From positions 1-8,103 of the forward strand of contig PMHU01000064.1 of assembly GCA_003156795.1 (NCBI GenBank): DNA of 8,103 nucleotides. The letters are read 5' to 3'. The DNA is from Acidimicrobiaceae bacterium (GTDB lineage: Bacteria; Actinomycetota; Acidimicrobiia; Acidimicrobiales; Palsa-688). A program made the translations under genes and the position numbers. How positions within the stretch are numbered: the first letter of the stretch is position 1; each line of letters opens with the position of its first letter. Shown in pieces: positions 1 to 5,660 of the stretch. The notes below the pieces were generated by a model, which searched no databases, was not told the origin of the DNA, and saw only the letters and a list, made by a program, of their open reading frames with translations.

Positions 1-1
1 C

Positions 2-1501
2 GGGAAGTCCGCCGCGTTGGCGATCGACGGTCTCAGGGCGACCCGGCCCGTGGAATACGAGGTCGGGCGACCCGAAGAGGCCGAAGCCATGTTCGACGTT
101 CTCACCTACCAGAAGGGCGGGGCCGTCCTCCGCATGCTCGAGCAATATCTGGGCTCCTCGACGTTCCGCAAGGGGATCAGCCACTACCTGACCACCCATT
201 CCTACGGCAACACTGAGACGAGCGACCTATGGGAAGCGCTGGAGACCGCTTCCGGCGAGCCGGTGACGGCGATGATGGGCTCGTGGATCGGGCAGCGGGG
301 CCACCCGATGATTTTCATCGAGTCCGGGCCCGATGATTCGACCGTGACGCTGAGGCAGCAGCGATTCCTTTATGACGGCTCGGCCGCGGACGAGAAGTGG
401 GCCATCCCGATCAACATCCGGGCCCTCGTCGGCGGCGTCGTCCAGCACCATCGGCTGCTTCTCGACGAGGCCACGGCGACGTTCACCTTCGATGGGCCGG
501 TCGATTGGGTCGTGGTCAACGACGGAGCCTGGGGTTTCTACCGTGCTCGCTACTCACCGGACTTGTGGGCTCGTCTTCGCGACGCCGGCGTGGGTGACGT
601 GCTCGATTCCCTCGAACGCTTGGGCTTGGTCGTCGACACGTGGGCCGCGGTCGTGGCCGGTATGGCCGATCTGGCCGAGTGGGTATCGGTGGTCGAGTCC
701 CTCGTAGGCGACGACGACCCCGACGTGTGGGCCGCCGTGGGCTCCGTGTTCGGGTTCCTCGCCCTGGTCGCCGATCCGGCCGAAAGATCGGCGCTGAGCG
801 CCTTCGTGCGCCGCACCGTGACACCTTCCTGGTTGGAGCTCGGCTGGAATCCGGTCGCCGAGGAGTCCCGCCGGACCGCGACAGCGCGGGCTCGGGTGCT
901 TTCGACCATCGGTCTCGACGGTGACGACCCCGACGTCCGCAGCGAGGCCGCCGAACGCTTTCGGCTGTTCTTGGAGGACCGGGCCTCGCTCGCCCCGGAC
1001 CTGGTCAGCCCGGCCGCTCGGGTCGTGGTGGCAGACGGGGCCGAAGGGTCTTGGGCCACCGTGCGGGGCCTGTACAGCGAGGCATCCAATCCGCAGGATC
1101 GGATCCGTTATCTGTTCGCGCTGACCGAGGCCGGCGATCCCGAGACCCTGCGGCGCACCCTCGACATGGCCATCACCGCCGAGGTCCGCAGCCAGGACGC
1201 CCCATTCCTCATAGCCCAGGTCATGGGACGCCGGGAGGGGACCGCCATCGCTTGGGACTGGGTGGAGCGGCACTGGGACGAGATCGTGGCCCGCTTTCCC
1301 AGCGGCCTGGTAGCCCGGATCTTCGAAGGGATCACCTCCGCGGTGGATCCGGACGTGGCGTCCGCCATCCACCGCTTCTGCGAGACCCACGACATCCCGC
1401 TGGCCGGCCCCCGGATGGACCAGCTACTGGAGCGCATGGACGTCAACGTGGCCTTGGCGGCCAGACTGCGCGGGACGCTGGCCGAATCTCTCGCCCCGTA
1501 G
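2..1501 (+). CDS. M1-family zinc aminopeptidase, C-terminal part (5' end outside window)
   Basis: This is the C-terminal portion of a gluzincin aminopeptidase, which removes N-terminal residues from peptides. The frame is open from base 2. A TTG at 17 is the first in-frame start-like codon, but it is almost certainly internal because the GAMEN and HEXXH...E zinc motifs expected of the family are missing and should lie upstream. Counting from that TTG, the LTYQKGG motif at residues 29-35 carries the conserved Tyr (Tyr31, bases 107-109) equivalent to PepN Tyr381 or ERAP1 Tyr438, which stabilises the transition state. It is followed by the usual helical stretch with HSYGNTETSDLW (61-72), WIGQRGHP (90-97), a beta-sandwich region with WAIPINIRA (128-136), and VVNDGAWGFYR (166-176). 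From about residue 180 to the TAG stop lies a helical ERAP1_C-like domain. No signal peptide can be judged. Family assignment is firm; substrate preference and exact orthology to PepN are not visible. Confidence 0.92.
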   Translation, partial: GKSAALAIDGLRATRPVEYEVGRPEEAEAMFDVLTYQKGGAVLRMLEQYLGSSTFRKGISHYLTTHSYGNTETSDLWEALETASGEPVTAMMGSWIGQRGHPMIFIESGPDDSTVTLRQQRFLYDGSAADEKWAIPINIRALVGGVVQHHRLLLDEATATFTFDGPVDWVVVNDGAWGFYRARYSPDLWARLRDAGVGDVLDSLERLGLVVDTWAAVVAGMADLAEWVSVVESLVGDDDPDVWAAVGSVFGFLALVADPAERSALSAFVRRTVTPSWLELGWNPVAEESRRTATARARVLSTIGLDGDDPDVRSEAAERFRLFLEDRASLAPDLVSPAARVVVADGAEGSWATVRGLYSEASNPQDRIRYLFALTEAGDPETLRRTLDMAITAEVRSQDAPFLIAQVMGRREGTAIAWDWVERHWDEIVARFPSGLVARIFEGITSAVDPDVASAIHRFCETHDIPLAGPRMDQLLERMDVNVALAARLRGTLAESLAP

Positions 1502-1535
1502 AGCCCTCGCCGCTCCTGAGAAGCGTGGACGGCGC

Positions 1536-1547
1536 ACCCCGCGGGGT
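1536..1547. repeat. 12-bp perfect palindrome ahead of the phosphoesterase promoter
   Basis: The sequence accccgcggggt is its own reverse complement. If transcription starts at base 1582, it covers roughly -46 to -35, where a repressor or activator site could sit. It has no loop and no T-run, so it is a poor terminator candidate for the preceding aminopeptidase gene. In GC-rich DNA a palindrome of this size can arise by chance, so an operator role is only a suggestion. Confidence 0.25.
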
Positions 1548-1568
1548 CGTATCTCCGGCGGCGCTGGC

Positions 1569-1582
1569 TAGTTTGAGGCCCG
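1569..1582 (+). promoter_or_regulatory. Leaderless-type -10 box (TAGTTT) for the phosphoesterase gene
   Basis: TAGTTT at 1569-1574 fits the actinobacterial TANNNT -10 consensus. It is followed by exactly 7 nt and then GTG at 1582-1584, the same spacing seen before xseA and murA in this window. This geometry puts the transcription start on or next to the GTG. No convincing -35 hexamer is visible at 16-18 nt upstream. It lies in the 115-bp gap after the aminopeptidase gene, which otherwise holds only the short palindrome at 1536-1547. Confidence 0.5.
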
Positions 1583-1620
1583 TGCCCTCGCCCGGACGAA
1601 GCTCGGCCCCGATTCGGTGA
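1582..1620 (+). CDS. Possible 12-codon leader peptide (VPSPGRSSAPIR)
   Basis: A GTG placed 7 nt after a TAGTTT box opens a 12-codon frame that stops at TGA 1618-1620. That stop overlaps the GTG of the phosphoesterase gene (1617-1619) as GTGA. The phosphoesterase GTG has no recognisable Shine-Dalgarno sequence close by, so leaderless initiation here followed by termination-reinitiation would explain its translation. Two alternatives are equally open: the 35 nt may simply be a short untranslated leader, or a one-base sequence error may have split the natural N-terminus of the phosphoesterase. The peptide shows no attenuation-type codon run. Confidence 0.25.
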   Translation: MPSPGRSSAPIR

Positions 1621-2795
1621 GGGTATTCGCGGTCGAGGACCGCAGCCTTCAACTCGAATGGGCCGCGCTGGCGGGGCCCGACATGACCGTCGAAGTGGGC
1701 GGCCGGGCGTTCGCGGTCGGCGGCACCCCGCCTTCGTGGTACCGCCTCAAGTGGAACCGGAAGCCGGTTCTGGGAGCTGCGGGACCGGGAGCCCTGACGG
1801 TCGACGGGCTCGACCCCGACACGAGCTACGACGTGTGCCTCTCGGGCCAGCAGCTTCCACGCCGGCTGGTGACGCGAGCCCGAACCCTCCCCGAACCACC
1901 GGGCCGCCTTCTGGCCCGGTTCGCGACGATAAGCGACTGCCACATCGGCGAGTTTCGCCTGGGCTCCCTCGGCCGCCTCCACGACCCGAGACCGCGACCG
2001 AAGGACCTGGCCCCCTACCCGATCCGTTGCGCAGGCGCCGCCATCAGGGAGGCCGAAGCGTGGGGGGCGGAGATCCTGGTCGTGAAAGGCGACTTGACGA
2101 GGGACGCGGCAGCCAAGGAGGCGAACGACGTCGCCGACGTGCTGGCAACCGCGTCGATTCCGGTGCACGCCACTCTCGGCAACCACGACGTCCAGGGACC
2201 CGTGGACGTGGGCGCCGTCCTGGCTCGACGCGGCATCTCCACCGGGAGCGAAGCGCGCGCCATTGACATCGAGGGCGTCCGTCTCGTGCTGGGGCACAGC
2301 CCCGTTCCCGGTCTGCACTCGGGCCGGCTGGACGCCGACCACGTGAAGGACCTGGTGGCCCTGGCCGCGGCGGCGCCGGGACCGGCGATCCTCGTGCTGC
2401 ATCACCCGCCGCGGCGATGGCCGGTTTCCACCTACTACCCACCGGCGATCTCCTGGCGGGACACGTCGCTGCTGTTTTCGGGCCTGGCCGGCTCCGGGCG
2501 AACCGCCCTGGTGCTGGCCGGCCACACCCACCGCAACCGTCGATACCGCGTCCGCGGCCTGGACGTGGCCGAAGTCGGGTCGACCAAGGACTACCCCGGC
2601 CAGTGGGCCGGCTATTCCGTCTACGAAGGCGGCGTTCGCCAAGTGGTGCGGCGCATCGCCCAACCCGACGTCATCGCCTGGACAGAGATGACCAAGCGGG
2701 CCATCGGCGGGATCTGGGGCATCTGGAGCCCGGGCTCTCTAGCCGACCGGTGCTGGACCCTGGAGTGGCCGGCCCGCACGCCGGCCGGGAATTGA
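1617..2795 (+). CDS. Calcineurin-like metallophosphoesterase with N-terminal beta-sandwich-like region
   Basis: A 392-residue binuclear-metal phosphoesterase; the substrate cannot be read from the sequence. The family motifs occur in order: SDCHIG (106-111, Asp-x-His metal ligands), GDLT (158-161), GNHD (188-191, catalytic His and bridging Asn), LHHPP (261-265) and GHTHRN (302-307). Residues 1-92 are beta-rich, with LDPDTSYDV at 65-73 resembling the fibronectin-III strand motif, so the layout recalls purple-acid-phosphatase-type enzymes with an N-terminal beta-sandwich. There is no signal peptide or membrane segment, which suggests a cytoplasmic enzyme. GTG 1617 is the first possible start in this frame after the stop at 1569. 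It lacks a ribosome site and overlaps the stop of the 12-codon frame at 1582. The gene converges on xseB with only 21 bp between the stops and no clear terminator there. It could be a nucleotide phosphodiesterase or a protein or lipid phosphatase. Confidence 0.88.
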   Translation: MRVFAVEDRSLQLEWAALAGPDMTVEVGGRAFAVGGTPPSWYRLKWNRKPVLGAAGPGALTVDGLDPDTSYDVCLSGQQLPRRLVTRARTLPEPPGRLLARFATISDCHIGEFRLGSLGRLHDPRPRPKDLAPYPIRCAGAAIREAEAWGAEILVVKGDLTRDAAAKEANDVADVLATASIPVHATLGNHDVQGPVDVGAVLARRGISTGSEARAIDIEGVRLVLGHSPVPGLHSGRLDADHVKDLVALAAAAPGPAILVLHHPPRRWPVSTYYPPAISWRDTSLLFSGLAGSGRTALVLAGHTHRNRRYRVRGLDVAEVGSTKDYPGQWAGYSVYEGGVRQVVRRIAQPDVIAWTEMTKRAIGGIWGIWSPGSLADRCWTLEWPARTPAGN

Positions 2796-2816
2796 GGCCG
2801 CCCCCACCACGCCTGG

Positions 2817-3089
2817 CTACCCGGGCGGACCTGGAGGCACGGCCATCCGCTCGACCCTGGCCCTCACCTGGGTGAGCCGCTCAGTGGCCAAGGCGTGCAG
2901 CGTCTCGGCCCGCTCGAAGAGGTCCGCGGCCGCCTCGATGCCCAGATCGCCGGCCGCCAGCCGCTCGGTGATGGCCTCCAAGTCGGCCATCAGCTCCTCG
3001 AAGGTCCGTTCGTCCGTGGTGCCGCCATCACCCGGGCCGTCCCGGCTGGGGCCGTGGGCCTCTGGGGAGCGCCGTTCGTCGCTGGTCAA
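2817..3089 (-). CDS. xseB: Exodeoxyribonuclease VII small subunit
   Basis: XseB forms exonuclease VII with XseA; several small subunits bind each large subunit, and the complex degrades single-stranded DNA from both ends. The 90-residue product contains the family core, FEELMADLEAITERLAAGDL followed by the helix with LFERAETLHALATERL, forming the typical two-helix hairpin. I place the start at TTG 3089 because it overlaps the xseA stop as TTGA, the standard coupled arrangement. GAGGA and GGAGG sequences lie shortly upstream, inside the end of xseA. The same frame stays open upstream to 3323, but that stretch lies inside xseA and is low-complexity Gly/Arg/Pro. The first ~27 residues (Ser, Gly, Asp, Pro and charged) precede the conserved core and make the protein slightly longer than the usual ~80 residues. 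It ends in a Pro/Gly tail. Cytoplasmic. Confidence 0.9.
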   Translation of the reverse strand: MTSDERRSPEAHGPSRDGPGDGGTTDERTFEELMADLEAITERLAAGDLGIEAAADLFERAETLHALATERLTQVRARVERMAVPPGPPG

Positions 3090-4375
3090 CTTTCCTCGAC
3101 CTCCGTCATCTCGATCCTTGTGACGGCGGCGCCGAGTCGCCCCGCGGCCAGGCGAACCTGGACCGGGTCGCCCGGCTCCAGGGCGTCGGCCCGCCGCACG
3201 ACCGAACCGTCCGGCCCGGTCACCACGGCGTAACCACGCTGCAACGTCCGATGCGGGGACAGCACCCGAAGATGGCGCTTCTCCGCCGACAGGTGGCCCT
3301 CCGCCCGGCCCAGGGTCTCCCACGTCAGGCGGCGCCAGCCGGCGACCCCGAGTCGCTCTTGACAGACGCGTAGCCGGCCCGACGGGTGGGTCCCCGCCAA
3401 ACGGATCCCGGCCCGCTCCAACCGGCCTCCGGCCCGATCGAGCCCGGCGCCCAGCGCCCTTCTCGTGTCCACCGCCATCAAGCGGCGCCCGGCTGCTTCG
3501 GCCCGGTTACCACCCGCCGAAACAGCCCGCTGGAGCAGGGCGTCGAGCGCCGATGCCAGCTCGCTGAGGTCCGGCAGCACGGCCGTGGCGGCCAGCGATG
3601 GGGTGCCGGCGCGCAAGTCGGCCACCTCGTCGCACAGAGGGCGGTCGCCCTCGTGTCCGATGGCGGAGACGACAGGAACCGGGCAGGCGGCGACGGCCCG
3701 GCACACCTCCTCGGTGCTCCACGGTAAGAGCGACGGGGCGTCCCCGCCGCCTCGAGCCAGGATGACCACTTCTACGCCCGGGCGGGACGCCACCGCAGCC
3801 AGGGCCTCGACGATCGAAACGGATGCGCCCGGGCCCGAAACGCTCGTCTCCTCGAAGAGGATCGGGTATCCCGGGCACCGAGAGGCGGCGACCGACTCGA
3901 TGTCCTTGCGCACCGCCGCGTCGGAGCCGCAAACGACGCCGATCGCGACCGGTAGGAGAGGAATGCGGCGACGAGGCCGATCGAGCAGGCCCTCCGCGGC
4001 CAGCTGCCGGCGGGTCTCCACGATCAGCGCCGCGATCGCTCCCGCCCCGACCGGAGTGACATCCTCGGCGGCGAGATGGACCTGGCCTCGATCGTTGGCC
4101 CACTGAAGGCTGCCCAGTACCGATACCCGCTCTCCGGCCGCTATCCGGCAGCGTCGCGCCGCGGACGCGGGGACTTTTACTTCGATCTGGGCGGCGCGGT
4201 CACGCAAGGTGAAAAACACCCAGCCGCCCTTCGACGTCGTCGGCCGGTAGACTTCACCTTCAACGGCGATCCGTCCGACACCTCCGAGCGAACGGGCGAT
4301 CTCTCCCGACAACCTCACCAGGGTCACCTGGCGCGGTGCCCGGGAGGCCTGATCGTCGAACAGCGGGAGCGTCAT
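3086..4375 (-). CDS. xseA: Exodeoxyribonuclease VII large subunit
   Basis: The catalytic subunit of exonuclease VII, which cuts single-stranded DNA into oligonucleotides and takes part in mismatch repair and damage tolerance. The 429-residue product is of normal length. Residues ~18-107 are the N-terminal OB-fold (IAVEGEVYRP, GGWVFFTLRD). The nuclease region follows with AIGVVCGSDAAVRKDI (144-159), VVILARGGGD (203-212), and PVVSAIGHEGDRPLCDEVAD (234-253), which matches the family GHExD...D.VAD signature, then RAGTPSLAA (255-263). A long helical section follows, then the C-terminal LSPHRTLQRGYAVV (372-385) and EPGDPVQVRL. ATG 4375 is chosen because the N-terminus fits the family and the codon sits exactly 7 nt after a TACCCT -10 box, indicating a leaderless or near-leaderless message. 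It overlaps xseB by 4 nt and diverges from the helicase gene. No motif is missing; the Thr of canonical GHETD is Gly here. Confidence 0.95.
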   Translation of the reverse strand: MTLPLFDDQASRAPRQVTLVRLSGEIARSLGGVGRIAVEGEVYRPTTSKGGWVFFTLRDRAAQIEVKVPASAARRCRIAAGERVSVLGSLQWANDRGQVHLAAEDVTPVGAGAIAALIVETRRQLAAEGLLDRPRRRIPLLPVAIGVVCGSDAAVRKDIESVAASRCPGYPILFEETSVSGPGASVSIVEALAAVASRPGVEVVILARGGGDAPSLLPWSTEEVCRAVAACPVPVVSAIGHEGDRPLCDEVADLRAGTPSLAATAVLPDLSELASALDALLQRAVSAGGNRAEAAGRRLMAVDTRRALGAGLDRAGGRLERAGIRLAGTHPSGRLRVCQERLGVAGWRRLTWETLGRAEGHLSAEKRHLRVLSPHRTLQRGYAVVTGPDGSVVRRADALEPGDPVQVRLAAGRLGAAVTRIEMTEVEES

Positions 4376-4382
4376 GCTGCCC

Positions 4383-4409
4383 AGGGTAGCGAGGGCCGGT
4401 GACGGTCAA
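4383..4409 (-). promoter_or_regulatory. xseAB promoter, leaderless type
   Basis: On the minus strand, TTGACC (4404-4409) and TACCCT (4383-4388) form -35 and -10 boxes separated by 15 bp, somewhat short of the ideal 17. Seven bases then lead to the xseA ATG at 4375. The -10/start spacing matches those at 1569 and 7009 and predicts transcription starting at or next to the ATG. It lies in the 73-bp divergent gap shared with the helicase gene. Confidence 0.5.
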
Positions 4410-4435
4410 GCAACAAGGATCCGCCGATGTTTGAA

Positions 4436-4448
4436 TACAGGAGCACGC
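4436..4448 (+). promoter_or_regulatory. Ribosome binding site deciding the helicase start, possibly overlapping a weak -10
   Basis: AGGAG at 4439-4443 is followed by 5 nt and TTG 4449, a usable Shine-Dalgarno spacing, and it favours this start over the upstream in-frame codon at 4374. The overlapping TACAGG (4436-4441) also stands 7 nt before the TTG, like the -10 boxes of neighbouring genes, but it lacks the terminal T, so a leaderless reading is weak here. Another promoter position further upstream in the divergent gap cannot be excluded. Confidence 0.4.
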
Positions 4449-5645
4449 TTGAACAACAAGGAGTTGCCGGGGTCGTTTAGTGCCTTAGGCGTGGCGCCTG
4501 ACCTGGTCGACGCCCTGGCATCCCGAGGCATCACGGAGCCGTTCCCCATACAGGCCCTCACAATCCGGGACGCCCTCGCCGGTCGCGACATCTGCGGCAA
4601 GGCCAAGACGGGCTCGGGCAAGACGCTGGCCTTCGGCCTCCCCATGCTGCAAAGGCTCCGTAGGGCCGACCAGACCAGATCGCCCCGACCGCCGCGGGGC
4701 CTGGTCCTGGTCCCCACCCGCGAACTGGCCCGCCAGGTCGCCGACGTACTCGGCCCGCTGGCCGAGGCCACCGGGCTGGGCCTCGAGGCCTGCTACGGCG
4801 GCACCAATATGGAGACCCAGGTGAAGGCCATCCAGGCCGGCACCGATCTCGTGATCGCCACCCCTGGTCGCCTGATCGACTTGCGCCAGCGTGGCGACAT
4901 CGACTTGAGCCAGATCGACGTGGTGGTGCTGGACGAAGCCGACCGAATGGCAGACATGGGCTTCACGCCCCAAGTGGAATGGCTCCTTCGCCATCTGGTC
5001 AAAGCCCACCAGACCATGCTCTTCTCCGCCACCCTCGATGGCGACGTTGACCGGCTGGTCCGCCACGAGCTCACCGACCCGGTCGAACACGAAGTCATGT
5101 CCTTAACGCCGACGGTCACCGAGATGGCCCACCGTTTCATCCAGGTGCACCAGATGGACAAGGTCAAAGTGGTGGCGAAGATCTGCTCGAGTGCACAGCG
5201 CTCGCTCGTGTTCTCCCGCACCAAGCGGGGGGCCGACCGCCTGACCGACGCGCTCCGGCGCGAGGGAGTGGACGCCCGGGCCATCCACGGGGACTTGCGC
5301 CAGCAGATGAGAGAGCGCGCCCTCCGTAGCTTCTCGCAGGGCCGCCTCCCGGTCCTGGTCGCCACCGACGTGGCGGCGCGCGGCTTGGACGTGGACGACG
5401 TCGACATCGTCATCCACTACGACCCTCCCGACGACCACAAGGCGTACCTCCACCGATCCGGCCGGACGGCAAGAGCCGGCAAAGAGGGGCTGGTCGTGAC
5501 GCTCGTGCTTTGGAACGAGCAGACGGAGGTCGAGCGGATCCAAAAGCGCCTGGGTCTGTCAGCCCCGATCGTGGAGATGTTCTCCAACGACCCGAGGTTG
5601 ACCCACTTGGACAGCTGGGAGCCGACTCCCATTTCAGTGGCCTAG
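4449..5645 (+). CDS. DEAD-box ATP-dependent RNA helicase (core only)
   Basis: An ATP-driven RNA unwinding enzyme of superfamily 2, likely acting in ribosome assembly or mRNA turnover in the cytoplasm. Counting from TTG 4449 (398 residues) all motifs are present: Q motif GITEPFPIQ (27-35), motif I AKTGSGKT (52-59), Ia PTRELARQ (89-96), GG (117-118), Ib TPGR (138-141), II DEAD (162-165), III SAT (193-195), IV LVFSRTKRGAD (253-263), V ATDVAARGLD (305-314), and VI HRSGRTARAG (335-344). The protein ends about 50 residues after motif VI, so it lacks the basic, RGG-rich or DbpA-type tails that target other bacterial DEAD-box proteins; it is closest to an RhlE-like core. TTG 4449 is preferred for its AGGAG site and because residues upstream, inside the xseA promoter region, do not look like protein. 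The stop is 15 bp before the channel-like gene, suggesting one transcript. The exact subfamily is unclear. Confidence 0.93.
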   Translation: MNNKELPGSFSALGVAPDLVDALASRGITEPFPIQALTIRDALAGRDICGKAKTGSGKTLAFGLPMLQRLRRADQTRSPRPPRGLVLVPTRELARQVADVLGPLAEATGLGLEACYGGTNMETQVKAIQAGTDLVIATPGRLIDLRQRGDIDLSQIDVVVLDEADRMADMGFTPQVEWLLRHLVKAHQTMLFSATLDGDVDRLVRHELTDPVEHEVMSLTPTVTEMAHRFIQVHQMDKVKVVAKICSSAQRSLVFSRTKRGADRLTDALRREGVDARAIHGDLRQQMRERALRSFSQGRLPVLVATDVAARGLDVDDVDIVIHYDPPDDHKAYLHRSGRTARAGKEGLVVTLVLWNEQTEVERIQKRLGLSAPIVEMFSNDPRLTHLDSWEPTPISVA

Positions 5646-5660
5646 CGAACAGCCACGCCC

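Noticed and set aside
554..1390. 278-codon minus-strand frame inside the aminopeptidase gene
   Set aside because: The plus strand encodes a continuous M1 peptidase C-terminal region; the antisense product has no recognisable features.
1754..1770. Inverted repeat GAACCGG-AAG-CCGGTTC, hairpin-capable
   Set aside because: It lies inside the phosphoesterase coding sequence, encodes ordinary residues, has no T-run and sits far from a gene end, so chance or codon constraint explains it.
1443..2663. 406-codon open frame on the minus strand opposite the phosphoesterase
   Set aside because: It mirrors a gene with all catalytic motifs in order. Its translation is Arg/Gly/Ala-rich without recognisable domains, as expected of antisense frames in GC-rich DNA.
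2796..2816. Bidirectional terminator between the phosphoesterase and xseB
   Set aside because: The 21-bp convergent gap has no stem-loop of useful length and no T-run on either strand.
3090..3323. Upstream extension of xseB in the same frame
   Set aside because: The extension lies wholly inside xseA, is low-complexity Gly/Arg/Pro, and XseB proteins are about 80 residues; the TTGA overlap gives a natural start at 3089.
4374..4448. Upstream start of the helicase (first in-frame start-like codon at 4374)
   Set aside because: The added residues would overlap the xseA start and promoter boxes and do not resemble helicase N-termini; TTG 4449 has an AGGAG at proper spacing.
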